NCBI GenBank assembly: GCA_035569495.1
Contig: DATMMX010000032.1
Span: 49,574-113,573, forward strand
Direction of reading: 5' to 3'
Length of the DNA: 64,000 bases
From: DASRDZ01 sp035569495
GTDB lineage: Bacteria; Chloroflexota; Dormibacteria; Aeolococcales; Aeolococcaceae
The notes beneath the pieces were generated by a model. The model had not been told where the DNA came from. It saw nothing but the letters and a program-made list of their open reading frames with translations, and searched no databases. Shown here one piece after another: positions 17,516 through 25,588 of this stretch. A program made the position numbers and the translations under genes. Numbering within the stretch: position 1 is the stretch's first letter; each line of letters opens with the position of its first letter.

Positions 17516-18379
17516 GTGTCGCTGTGGCTGGTCTCGTTCCTCGGGCTCCTGCAGGGCGCGACCGAGCTGTTCCCGGTGTCCTCGCTCGGCCACGCCGTGG
17601 TGGTGCCGTTGCTCCTCCACCTCGACTTCAACCCCGCCGACCCCACCTTCGTGCCCCTGCTGGTGCTGCTCCACCTGGGCACGGCGACGGCATTGCTGAT
17701 CATCTATCGCGACGACTGGCGGCGCATGATCGTCGGCTTCGTGCGCGCCACCGTGCGCGGTGAGATTCGCGACGCCGACGAGCGCATGGCGGTGCTGCTC
17801 ATCGTCGGCACCATCCCCGCGGGCGTGCTCGGCGTCATCTTCGAGGAGCGCCTCAAGACGCTGTTCGCCAACGGCCGCACCGCCTCGGCGTTCCTCATCG
17901 TCAACGGCGCCATCCTGCTCGGCGCCGAGGCGCTGCGCCGTCGCGACGAGCGCCGCCGCGGTGAGCGCGAGCTGGCCCGCGAGTCGCAGGAGGAGTCGTA
18001 CCGCGAGGTGACCCAGCTCTCCTTTCCTGCGGCGGTGCTGATCGGCACCTGCCAGGCCGCGGCGCTGTTCCCCGGCATCTCGCGCGCCGGCATCACCATG
18101 GCCGGCGGCCTCGCCGCGGGCTTGCGCCACGAGGAGGCGGCGCGCTTCTCGTTTCTCCTGGCCACGCCGGTGATCCTCGCCGCCGGGCTGCTCGAAGTTC
18201 CGCAGCTCTTTGGCCACAACGCGCCGCTGGGCACCTACCTGCTCGGCGCAGTTCTGGCCGGAATTGCCGCGTACTTCAGCGCCCGCTTCCTGATCCGCTA
18301 CTTCCGCGTCGGTCGTCTCGACCCGTACGCGTACTACTGCGCGGCGCTGGGCGCCGTCGGACTCGCCGTCATCCGCTGA
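17516..18379 (+). CDS. uppP: Undecaprenyl-diphosphatase (UppP/BacA)
   Basis: The protein is 287 residues and integral to the membrane. It dephosphorylates undecaprenyl diphosphate to recycle the lipid carrier of peptidoglycan and other wall polymers. The diagnostic motifs are present: GLLQGATELFPVSSLGH (residues about 8-24, catalytic Glu and the SSxGH motif) and PGISRAGITMAGGLAAGL (the second half-site, with the catalytic Arg). GTG 17516 puts the first motif at the usual distance from the N-terminus. There is no ribosome site; a TATCGT box 8 bases upstream suggests a leaderless mRNA. Family length is about 270, so this is full length. Confidence 0.93.
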   Translation: MSLWLVSFLGLLQGATELFPVSSLGHAVVVPLLLHLDFNPADPTFVPLLVLLHLGTATALLIIYRDDWRRMIVGFVRATVRGEIRDADERMAVLLIVGTIPAGVLGVIFEERLKTLFANGRTASAFLIVNGAILLGAEALRRRDERRRGERELARESQEESYREVTQLSFPAAVLIGTCQAAALFPGISRAGITMAGGLAAGLRHEEAARFSFLLATPVILAAGLLEVPQLFGHNAPLGTYLLGAVLAGIAAYFSARFLIRYFRVGRLDPYAYYCAALGAVGLAVIR

Positions 18380-18408
18380 CACCGACCACCACAAGGAGGT
18401 TCGCACCC

Positions 18409-18615
18409 ATGCAGAAGAGCTGGGGACTGGTCGGGGCGTGCATCGCCCTCGCCGCCGTCTTCGCCGCTTTGTCGATCTTCTACGCCACCACGGTCACGGG
18501 GTTCCTGGCCAGCTCCACCGCCAAGCACAGCAAGCACGCCATCCTCTTCGCGTTGCTCGCGCTCCTGGCCCTGGCCGCCGCGTCCTTCGCCCGCCCGCGC
18601 AAGATCGACGCGTAG
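18409..18615 (+). CDS. Small two-helix membrane protein
   Basis: The protein is 68 residues: two hydrophobic helices (GLVGACIALAAVFAALSIFY and ILFALLALLALAAASFA) joined by a short polar loop, with a basic tail (RPRKIDA). AAGGAGG lies 9 bases before the ATG, the best ribosome site nearby, so it is clearly translated. It is 29 bp after uppP on the same strand, probably co-transcribed. Function unknown. Confidence 0.7.
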   Translation: MQKSWGLVGACIALAAVFAALSIFYATTVTGFLASSTAKHSKHAILFALLALLALAAASFARPRKIDA

Positions 18616-18650
18616 GCGCACGGCGCGCCCACGCGTCGACCTGCGGTCGT

Positions 18651-20318
18651 TCAGCCCAGGTTGAGCGCCTGCGTGTGCTCCATCTGCACTGCCTGCAGGA
18701 GGTTGGGGTCGAAGCCGAGGAGCTGCAGGATGGTGGGCGCGATCTGCGTCGTCTCCACGCTGCCGCCGACCACGCCGTGGTGCAGCAGCGGGTCGCCGCT
18801 GACCACGAGGGCGACGTCGCGGTCCTGCGCCGAGGCGCCACCGTGCTCGGCGATCTTGCCCATGTGGCCGGTGTAGACGACGCCGTGCTGGGCGATGCCG
18901 ATCAGGTCGGGCACGCGCGGGTCGCTCTGCGGGACATGGAGGTAGCCGGCGGCGTCGGCGCCGGCGAAGATGGCGGCGTTGCCGGCCTGGGTGTACGGCT
19001 TGGGATTGCCGTTGATGTCGTTGCCGGTGCCCGAGTAGTTGAGCAGGAAGTTTTTGGCGAACGACGTCGCGGTGTCGGAGCGGTCGTTGAGCCAGATCAG
19101 CATGCCGTCGTCGTCGATGGAGAACGGCGCCAGCGGGTTGGCCGCCGCCGGGTGGGCGCTGTGCCATGCGGCGTTGAGGGCGTCGATGATCGGCCCGTCG
19201 GGGATGCGGGTCAGCGCCGAAGGCTCCTGCGGCGACTGGCCGTGCTTGGCGGAGAGGATGACCACTGTGTTGGGCTCCAGGCCGTTCTGCCTGATCGCCT
19301 GCAGCATCGCGCCCACCTTGGTGTTGATGTAGTCGAGCGCGCGCGAGAGCAGCGGGCCGGGGGTGACGCCATCGGCCTGGTAGCCGCCGGCCAGCCCGTT
19401 CGAGGTGGGCAGCTTCTCCGCGGTGGACACGGTCTGGAAGTTCATGCCGAACAGGGCAGGAACCGGGCGCGCGCTGCTGCCGCTGTGGTCGAGGCCGCCG
19501 ATCTCGTTGAGCACCGCCTGCACCTTGTAGCTGTCGTACTGCTGGGTGAAGGCGTTGTCCTGGGTCCAGTCGACCGAGGAGCCGGTGTTGGGCGCGCCGC
19601 TGTTGATCTCAGGAGTGAACAGGTCGTTGAGCCCGGTGCCCGCGGTGCCGCTGAGGATCTCGTAGGAGGCGTGCTTGTCGGACCAGGCGGTGTACAGGCC
19701 CGCGTCGTGCAGCACCTGGAACACCGTGTTCACCTTGAGGTACTGGTCCGGGTACAGCGGCTGGCACGTCGCCGGGTCGACGGGGAGCTGCGCGGGGTCG
19801 AGCAGGGTGCGCGGGTTGCCGGTCATCTGCATGATGCCGTTGGGCAGGTTGGGCAGACCCTGTCCGGCGTCGAGCGCGTGCTGGTTGAGGTCGGCCTGCT
19901 CGAAGTAGGTGACCTCGGCGCCCAGGGGCACCGTGCCCGCATGGCAGTCGCTGGGCGACGTGCCCGCGGGGAGCAGGCCGTGGTTCCAGGAGTCGTCGTA
20001 GTAGACGCCGGTGCTCGACGGGTTGCCGCCGGTCACCTGTCCCACCATGCCGGGGAAGGAGTCCGAGGGATACGGCGTCTGCGCGCCGGTGAACTCGGTG
20101 CCGCCGCGGGTCAGCTTGGCCAGCGCCGACGCGGGATGCTGGTTCACATACCAGGCCAGGTCGGTCTGGTGCAGGCCGTCGACAGAGAGCAGCAGGACGT
20201 GCTGCACCTGCGTGTTGACGTGTCCCTGCGCCGACGCGGCGTGCGGCAGCGCCACCGCCGCACCGAGGACCGACGCGGTGCACCCCGCAACCAGGGCGCG
20301 TGTTCGCATTCGTGTCAT
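18651..20318 (-). CDS. Secreted alkaline-phosphatase-superfamily protein (type I phosphodiesterase-like)
   Basis: The protein is 555 residues from ATG 20318, selected over ATG 20333 because AGGAG lies 6 bases before it. A signal peptide ends at HAASAQG. The fold is suggested by HVLLLSVDGLHQTDL (first metal Asp), YPSDSFPGMVGQ (likely nucleophile Ser), SAKHGQSP, and EHGGASAQDRDVALVVSG (last metal His). The usual SDHGM metal motif reads SAKHGQ, so metal binding may be altered. It probably hydrolyses phosphodiester or phosphomonoester bonds outside the cell, in line with the neighbouring phospholipases. Confidence 0.8.
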   Translation of the reverse strand: MTRMRTRALVAGCTASVLGAAVALPHAASAQGHVNTQVQHVLLLSVDGLHQTDLAWYVNQHPASALAKLTRGGTEFTGAQTPYPSDSFPGMVGQVTGGNPSSTGVYYDDSWNHGLLPAGTSPSDCHAGTVPLGAEVTYFEQADLNQHALDAGQGLPNLPNGIMQMTGNPRTLLDPAQLPVDPATCQPLYPDQYLKVNTVFQVLHDAGLYTAWSDKHASYEILSGTAGTGLNDLFTPEINSGAPNTGSSVDWTQDNAFTQQYDSYKVQAVLNEIGGLDHSGSSARPVPALFGMNFQTVSTAEKLPTSNGLAGGYQADGVTPGPLLSRALDYINTKVGAMLQAIRQNGLEPNTVVILSAKHGQSPQEPSALTRIPDGPIIDALNAAWHSAHPAAANPLAPFSIDDDGMLIWLNDRSDTATSFAKNFLLNYSGTGNDINGNPKPYTQAGNAAIFAGADAAGYLHVPQSDPRVPDLIGIAQHGVVYTGHMGKIAEHGGASAQDRDVALVVSGDPLLHHGVVGGSVETTQIAPTILQLLGFDPNLLQAVQMEHTQALNLG

Positions 20319-20383
20319 GTGGCTCTCCTGCATCGCTGCCCGGTCACCCCAGGCGGTCGTTCGGCAGCGTAGGAGTCCGCCGG

Positions 20384-21400
20384 TTATGGCAGTGGCAAGG
20401 CAGGCTTAAGGTTTGGCTGGCGCGCCGCGGCGCCGCTGCGTTCGGTGAGCCAGAGCATCGCGCCACACAACGCAACCGGCAGCGGCTGCAGGTCGACCAG
20501 CACCGCCAGCGCACCGGCGCGATGCGGCTCGACGCCCGCGTGCACCAGCAGGCCCACCAGCACGCCTTCGCGCAGACCGATGCCGCTCACCGCGAAGGGC
20601 GCCAGCGTGGTCAGCAGCGAGAGCGGCAGCACCACGGCGAAGAGCTGCGGCCCGGCGTCGACGCCGACGGCGCGTCCCAGTGCCGCCAGGCTGAACAGGT
20701 TGACCGTCCAGCCCAGCACGCCGGCGACCACCGACCAGCCGAGCGCGTCGCGACGGCCGCGGAACCAGCGCAGCGCGTCGGTGAGGGGCAGCGCCAGGGT
20801 TGCGCCGCGACGCAATGTTTTGGAGCGGTGGACGGTGCAGCGCGCCACCAGCGGCGCGGCGGCGAGCGCGGTGACCCAGCCGAGCATGATCAACCCCACC
20901 AGCGCGGCCGCAGCGGCGACGGTGATCCAGCCGAACTCGGCGTTGAGCAGCACCGCGCCGAGCAGCGCCCAGCTCGCCATCCCGCAGGAGCCCGCCATCC
21001 GGCTGCAGACCAGCGAGGCCAGCCCGCGCCCGCTGCCCGCAACTCCCGAGGCGTGCACGGCGCGCAGCGCGTCGCCACCCGCGCCGCCGGGGACCACCGA
21101 GCCGGCGAACACCGACTGCACCTGCCAGGAGCCGATCCGCCGCCAGGTCGCCGCCGGGCTCGCCGCGCGCAGCAGCACGCCCCATTCCACCACGCTCAGC
21201 GCGTAGGCGACGCCGGTGAGCAGCACCGACAGCAGCAGCCAGCCGGGATCGACACCGGCCAGGCTGCGCGCCGCGGCGCCGGCGTCGACACCGTGGAGCA
21301 GCAGCGCCACCCCGATGCCGGTGCCGGCGATGCGCACCGGCGTCGACTGCAGAACGCGGAGCGCGCGACGGAACCCGCCGCCCCCTTTGGTCGCGTCCAC
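20384..21400 (-). CDS. UPF0104 / lysylphosphatidylglycerol synthase-type membrane protein
   Basis: The protein is 338 residues with about eight transmembrane helices. The region GSVVPGGAGGDALRAVHASG and the C-terminal SLLTTLAPFAVSGIGLREGVLVGLL are family motifs of the flippase-like domain (PF03706) seen in MprF, AglD and related proteins. GTG 21400 has GGAGG 7 bases upstream; an in-frame GTG at 21427 has nothing. Such proteins move or modify lipid-linked intermediates. The catalytic synthase domain of MprF is absent, so lysinylation is unlikely from this gene alone. Confidence 0.78.
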   Translation of the reverse strand: MDATKGGGGFRRALRVLQSTPVRIAGTGIGVALLLHGVDAGAAARSLAGVDPGWLLLSVLLTGVAYALSVVEWGVLLRAASPAATWRRIGSWQVQSVFAGSVVPGGAGGDALRAVHASGVAGSGRGLASLVCSRMAGSCGMASWALLGAVLLNAEFGWITVAAAAALVGLIMLGWVTALAAAPLVARCTVHRSKTLRRGATLALPLTDALRWFRGRRDALGWSVVAGVLGWTVNLFSLAALGRAVGVDAGPQLFAVVLPLSLLTTLAPFAVSGIGLREGVLVGLLVHAGVEPHRAGALAVLVDLQPLPVALCGAMLWLTERSGAAARQPNLKPALPLP

Positions 21401-21532
21401 AGGTGCACCCTCCCGTTTCGGCCACACCTGGGCAAAACGTCAGGGCTGCGTCGGCGTGTGGCCTCCGCCTCCAGTGAAGCAGCGGCGCGTGGGTGTTGGG
21501 CCAAGCGGGAGTGAAGGTTTTCGGGTCGGCCG

Positions 21533-21563
21533 GTGAAGAAACGGGGAGGCGCCTCAGCGGCGC
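21533..21563 (-). terminator. Terminator-like 31-bp repeat, copy 2
   Basis: On the minus strand the same 31 bp as at 12869-12899: hairpin GGCGCC-GCTGA-GGCGCC here extended to 6 bp, then TCCCCGTTTCTTC. The stop codon of the gene at 21554 is inside the loop. Orientation fits termination of the cytochrome operon. Confidence 0.5.
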
Positions 21564-22522
21564 CACCGCTTCCAGATCAGCCGGTGGATGGGGATCCAGC
21601 GCGGCAGGTCGCGCAGGCCGGGGATGAAGGGCACCAGCAGCAGGGCGGCGGTGAGCACGCCCATGACGAACAGCACGGCCAGGTCGGCGTTGGCGGCGCT
21701 GACGCCCAGGAAGCCGCCGTCGGCGCGGTTGAACGGCGCCACCTGGTACCACATCGTGTACAGCCACAGCCACGCCTGGCCGGGATAGCGGCCGGTCTCG
21801 TTCATCACGCCCCACTGGCTGCTGGTCAGGTTCTGCTCTTTGGCAAGCCCTGACAGCGCGCTGCCGTCGCCCATGAAGAGCAGCGGGCGGGTGTAGTCGG
21901 TCTGGTAGAACTTGTCGCTGGCCTGGAGCAGCCCGTCGAGGCCGCCGCTGCGGGCCACGCCGAGCAGGCGGTCGGTGAGCACCGGCACCGGCCCGTAGTC
22001 GCCATCCTTGACCACAACCTTGCCGTCCTGCTCGGTGGCGTCGCCCAGCGCCTTGGTGTAGGCGTCGAGCCAGGCGGTGCGCTGCGGGTCCTGGGCGCCC
22101 TCGTAGGTGGTCAGCGCCGAGGCGAGCTGCACGTCGCCCGGCGACGCCTGGTGCAGCGGCAGCAGGACGAACTCGGCCTGGGCGTCGACGGGCTGGTGGA
22201 CTCCCGCCCACTGCTGCGGATGGAGGAACCACAGCGTCTGCACCGACGCGGTGCCGTCGTTGTACGGCGGGCCGTACTGCGACGAGGTGCTGCTGCCCGA
22301 CAACTCCGCGGTGGCGGTGGTGACGAAGTCGACGGCGTCGTTCTGGGCCCAGCGCTGGATGGTCAGCGAGGGCACGTCGGGCGAGGAGAGCACGGCGGAC
22401 AGCACCAGCACGATGACCCCGACGAGGCCGAGTGCGACCACCACCTCCTTGACCAGGTCGTACGGCATGGTGCGCACGCCCCGGTAGTAGGTCTGCTTGT
22501 CGTAGCGCGCGCGGCGCCTCAC
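21554..22522 (-). CDS. Cytochrome b C-terminal-half-like membrane subunit
   Basis: The protein is 322 residues from GTG 22522, overlapping the stop of the cytochrome b gene (GTGA). An N-terminal helix (EVVVALGLVGVIVLVLSAVLS) is followed by about 200 hydrophilic residues outside the membrane. C-terminal helices end in VPFIPGLRDLPRWIPIHRLIW, the typical close of the bc-complex cytochrome b C-terminal/subunit IV. There is no CxxCH, so no c-type heme, and no Rieske motif. The large external insertion is not typical of subunit IV and may replace a missing redox subunit or bind one made elsewhere. Confidence 0.7.
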   Translation of the reverse strand: MRRRARYDKQTYYRGVRTMPYDLVKEVVVALGLVGVIVLVLSAVLSSPDVPSLTIQRWAQNDAVDFVTTATAELSGSSTSSQYGPPYNDGTASVQTLWFLHPQQWAGVHQPVDAQAEFVLLPLHQASPGDVQLASALTTYEGAQDPQRTAWLDAYTKALGDATEQDGKVVVKDGDYGPVPVLTDRLLGVARSGGLDGLLQASDKFYQTDYTRPLLFMGDGSALSGLAKEQNLTSSQWGVMNETGRYPGQAWLWLYTMWYQVAPFNRADGGFLGVSAANADLAVLFVMGVLTAALLLVPFIPGLRDLPRWIPIHRLIWKRWRR

Positions 22523-23316
22523 TGCGCGGCCACCTCGGCGTCGTCGTCGATCGGCCTGACCACGCCGCGCATGCGCACCTGGACGACGTGGAGGATCACC
22601 AGCAGGGTCACCGCGATGGGCAGCAGCATCACGTGCAGGCCGTACATCTGCCCGAAGTTGAGCGGGTTGAAGAAGGCGCCGATGCCCGAGGCGTTGATGG
22701 CGTCCTTGGCGTTGACCGCGATCCACTGAGCATCGAAGTTCTGCTGGGCGATGTAGCCGGTGAACGCGGTGACGATGCCGGCCAGGAAGACCACCACCCC
22801 GGTCATCCACGTCGAGGCGCGCCCGTGCCGCCAGCCCGCGCCCCAGTACTGCCCCCAGAGGTGCAGCACCATGAAGATGAAGAACATCTGGACGCTCCAG
22901 AAGTGGAGGCTGTTGACGAACCGCCCCTGCGGCGAGACGTGCCACCACTGCGGACCGAAGAGCACCAGGATCACGCCGCTCACCACCACCCACACCAGCG
23001 CCGCGATGCTCACCACCCCGAACACGTAGACCCACGACCCGACGTAGTACGGCTGCCGGTCGGGGAGCAGCTCGGTGAGCGGCAGGCGGTGCGCGATCCT
23101 GCCCCGCACCGCGAGCGTCCAGCTCCGAGAAGGGGCGGCCTCAGGCTCCTCGGGGAGCGCCGCGGGCTGCTCGTCGGCCCAGTGCTCGCGCCGGTGGAAC
23201 GGGAAGGGCGCCACCAGGGCGAGCACGAAGATGCCCACCATGACCAGGATCAGCACCAGGTTGGGCAGCGAGATGAGGATGAAGCCCCAGTGGACGTACG
23301 GGGCCGGTTGATCCAT
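22519..23316 (-). CDS. Cytochrome b (menaquinol oxidoreductase type)
   Basis: The protein is 265 residues. An N-terminal helix (residues about 10-40) and a 50-residue cytosolic loop precede the four-helix b-type core. The heme-ligand pairs are clear: SLHFWSVQMFFIFMVLHLW (two His, 14 apart) and GLHVMLLPIAVTLLVILHVV (two His, 15 apart). Quinol oxidation with two b hemes is therefore expected. ATG 23316 starts at MDQPAPYVHW. It is the first gene of a two-gene overlapping operon. A dyad at 23413-23436 lies in its upstream region. No Rieske or cytochrome c gene is nearby, unlike ordinary bc complexes. Confidence 0.82.
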   Translation of the reverse strand: MDQPAPYVHWGFILISLPNLVLILVMVGIFVLALVAPFPFHRREHWADEQPAALPEEPEAAPSRSWTLAVRGRIAHRLPLTELLPDRQPYYVGSWVYVFGVVSIAALVWVVVSGVILVLFGPQWWHVSPQGRFVNSLHFWSVQMFFIFMVLHLWGQYWGAGWRHGRASTWMTGVVVFLAGIVTAFTGYIAQQNFDAQWIAVNAKDAINASGIGAFFNPLNFGQMYGLHVMLLPIAVTLLVILHVVQVRMRGVVRPIDDDAEVAAQ

Positions 23317-23412
23317 CCGGGCGATCCTGGGACCTTGGCGTGGGATGGGGCCAGGGTCGCATGGCACCCGACCCCCCGCCGAAAGTCCCAAGGCGACGGG
23401 GCCAGGAGCGTC

Positions 23413-23436
23413 GAAATCCGGCACCATGTCGATTTC
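23413..23436. promoter_or_regulatory. Dyad between divergent cytochrome b and DGPF genes
   Basis: GAAATC, 12 bases, GATTTC: a 6-bp inverted repeat in the middle of the 196-bp divergent gap. It could be an operator for either gene. Nothing else convincing is visible in the gap. Confidence 0.35.
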
Positions 23437-23512
23437 CGGCGACCCCGTCCGACGCATCAGGTAGAGGCCCCACCCCGAGCGGGCCGCACCAGACCGACCC
23501 AGGAGACCCGAG

Positions 23513-23941
23513 ATGCGCTTCATGATCATCCGCAAGGCCGACGCCAAGACCGAGGCGGGCGCCACCCCCGATGCCGAGCTCTTCGAGGCCATGGGCGCCT
23601 ACATGGAGGAGATGGTCAAGGCCGGCGTGCTGCTCGCCGGCGAGGGCCTGCAGGCCAGCTCCAAGGGCGCGCGCGTGCGCTTCAGCAACGGCGTGCCCAC
23701 CGTGATCGACGGCCCCTTCGCCGAGACCAAGGAGCTGATCGCCGGCTTCAACCTCATCGAGGTGAAGTCGAAGGAGGAGGCGATCGAGTGGGTCAAGCGC
23801 TGGCCGCGCCTGGACGGCGACGTGGAGCTGGAGATCCGCCAGGTGCACGAGGCCGAGGACTTCGGCGACGCGTTCAGCCCCGAGCTGCGCGAGCAGGAGG
23901 AGAAGATGCGCGCCGAGCAGGGTTGGGGGCAGCGGCGGTAG
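23513..23941 (+). CDS. YCII-related DGPF-domain protein
   Basis: The protein is 142 residues. It has a YCII/DGPF dimeric alpha-beta barrel fold with the eponymous motif DGPFAETKELIAGFNLIEV (residues about 64-82) and the N-terminal MRFMIIRKAD strand. AGGAG lies 7 bases before the ATG. The start of the sigma gene downstream is 40 bp after its stop; DGPF proteins are the known genomic partners of ECF42 sigma factors. They are thought to be enzymes or ligand sensors acting on small molecules, but the chemistry is not known. Confidence 0.88.
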   Translation: MRFMIIRKADAKTEAGATPDAELFEAMGAYMEEMVKAGVLLAGEGLQASSKGARVRFSNGVPTVIDGPFAETKELIAGFNLIEVKSKEEAIEWVKRWPRLDGDVELEIRQVHEAEDFGDAFSPELREQEEKMRAEQGWGQRR

Positions 23942-23981
23942 CCAGACCCCGCGGTGGCACGACCGGGCCGGTGACGGCGCG

Positions 23982-25244
23982 ATGAGCGGTTGCGACGCCC
24001 ATCGCGCCGTCGAGGCGGTGTGGCGCATCGAGTCGCCGCGCCTGGTCGCCGCCCTGGCCCGCATGGTGCGCGACCTGGGCGCCGCCGAGGAGCTGGCCCA
24101 GGACGCGCTGGTTGCGGCGCTGGAGCAGTGGCCGGCGCAGGGCGTCCCCGAGAAGCCGGGCGCCTGGCTGATGGCCGTGGCCCGGCGCCGCGCGGTCGAC
24201 CTGGTGCGCCGCCGCACCACGCTCGACCGCAAGCACGACGAGCTGGGCCGCCTGCTCGACGCGCAGCAGCTCTTGGAATCCGACTTCGACGCGGCGCTCG
24301 ACGGGGACGCACGCATCGAGGACGACCTGCTCCGCCTCATCTTCACCGCGTGCCATCCGGTGCTCTCCGTCGACGCGCGCGTCGCGCTGACGCTGCGCCT
24401 GCTCGGCGGCTTGACGACCGACGAGATCGCGCGCGCGTTCCTGGTTCCCGAAGCGACGGTGGCGCAGCGCATCGTGCGTGCCAAGCGCACGTTGGCGGCG
24501 GCGCGCGTGCCCTTCGAGGTGCCGCGCGGCGAGCAGCGCGAGGAGCGGCTCGCCTCGGTCCTGCAGGTGATCTACCTCGTCTTCAACGAGGGCTACGCGG
24601 CCACCGCCGGTGACGACTGGTTGCGTCCCGCGCTGTGCGAGGACGCCCTGCGACTGGGGCGCGTGCTCGCCGAACTGCTGCCGCGCGAACCGGAGGTGCA
24701 CGGGCTGGTGGCGCTGATGGAGATCCAGGCGTCGCGCACCCGGGCGCGCGTCGGGCCGGGCGGCGAACCGGTGCTGCTGCTCGACCAGGACCGCGCGCGC
24801 TGGGACCAGCTGCTCATCCGCCGCGGGCTCGCCGCGCTGCTGCGCGCGGAGTCGCTCGGCGGTGCGCTCGGTCCCTACGCGCTGCAGGCCGCCATCGCCG
24901 CGTGCCATGCGCGCGCCCGCACCGCCGAGCAGACCGACTGGCCGCGCATCGTCGCGCTGTACGACGCGCTGGCCCAGCTCGCGCCGTCACCGGTTGTGGA
25001 GCTGAACCGCGCCGTCGCGGTGTCGATGGCCTTCGGTCCCGCCGCCGGTCTGGAGGCGGTGGAGGCACTGGCCGCCGAGCCGGCGTTGCAGCAGTACCAC
25101 CTGCTGCCCGGCGTCCGCGGCGACCTGCTCCTCAAGCTGGGCCGTCGCGACGCCGCGCGCGCCGAGTTCGAGCGCGCCGCGTCGTTGACCCGCAACGCGC
25201 GCGAGCGAGAGCTGCTGCTCGCCCGCGCCGCGTCGTGTGTGTGA
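23982..25244 (+). CDS. ECF42-type sigma factor with C-terminal TPR-like domain
   Basis: The protein is 420 residues, about twice a normal ECF. The N-terminus has regions 2 (LGAAEELAQDALVAALEQW) and 4 (LTTDEIARAFLVPEATVAQRIVRAKRTL). Residues about 190-420 are the conserved extension (VIYLVFNEGYAA, then helical repeats ending RRDAARAEFERAASLTRNARERELL) typical of ECF42, which has no anti-sigma and is thought to be controlled by this domain. It directly follows its usual partner, a DGPF protein. The ATG at 23982 has only a weak ribosome site. Confidence 0.9.
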   Translation: MSGCDAHRAVEAVWRIESPRLVAALARMVRDLGAAEELAQDALVAALEQWPAQGVPEKPGAWLMAVARRRAVDLVRRRTTLDRKHDELGRLLDAQQLLESDFDAALDGDARIEDDLLRLIFTACHPVLSVDARVALTLRLLGGLTTDEIARAFLVPEATVAQRIVRAKRTLAAARVPFEVPRGEQREERLASVLQVIYLVFNEGYAATAGDDWLRPALCEDALRLGRVLAELLPREPEVHGLVALMEIQASRTRARVGPGGEPVLLLDQDRARWDQLLIRRGLAALLRAESLGGALGPYALQAAIAACHARARTAEQTDWPRIVALYDALAQLAPSPVVELNRAVAVSMAFGPAAGLEAVEALAAEPALQQYHLLPGVRGDLLLKLGRRDAARAEFERAASLTRNARERELLLARAASCV

Positions 25245-25252
25245 GCCTGTGG

Positions 25253-25444
25253 TCAGGCGACGTCGATGCGCTGCAGCAGCTCGACCATGGTGCGTCCGAT
25301 GCGGGCCGCCTTGGCGTCGTCGATCTCGGACGGTTCGAGCTCGGGGACGTACTGGTCAACCCCGGCCGGATCCTCGTTGACGATCCAGCGCACCAGGGCA
25401 TGGCCGACCAGGGCGGCGGTGGTGTCGTCGATCTCGTCGGTCAT
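25253..25444 (-). CDS. Small acidic hypothetical protein
   Basis: The protein is 63 residues and strongly acidic (MTDEIDDTTAALVGHALVRW then ELEPSEIDDAKAARIGRTM). It is probably two or three helices with no membrane segment or cysteine. ATG 25444 has GAGGGA about 7 bases upstream. It converges with the ECF42 gene (8-bp gap). No family recognised; it could be a small regulator. Confidence 0.55.
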   Translation of the reverse strand: MTDEIDDTTAALVGHALVRWIVNEDPAGVDQYVPELEPSEIDDAKAARIGRTMVELLQRIDVA

Positions 25445-25528
25445 CGGTGTCCCTCGCGGTGGGCGGTGTGGCGTGCCGAAAGCCTAGCCCAGCGGTCCCC
25501 CGGTCCGGGCGCATGCGCCTGCGGGGAT

Positions 25529-25558
25529 TTGCGCAGGTGCGAGGCACTGTGCTGTAGT
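25529..25558 (+). promoter_or_regulatory. Promoter of the SGNH hydrolase gene
   Basis: TTGCGC (25529-25534), 18-base spacer, TGTAGT (25553-25558), about 30 bases before the ATG. The same TTGCGC -35 is seen before rpmG. A GCGCATGCGC palindrome lies just upstream (25510-25519). Confidence 0.5.
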
Positions 25559-25588
25559 GGCCGCAGATTCACCGGTTGGGGGAACAAC

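Noticed and set aside
25510..25519. GCGCATGCGC palindrome as an origin or operator
   Set aside because: A single short GC palindrome in GC-rich DNA; no DnaA boxes or second copies are near.
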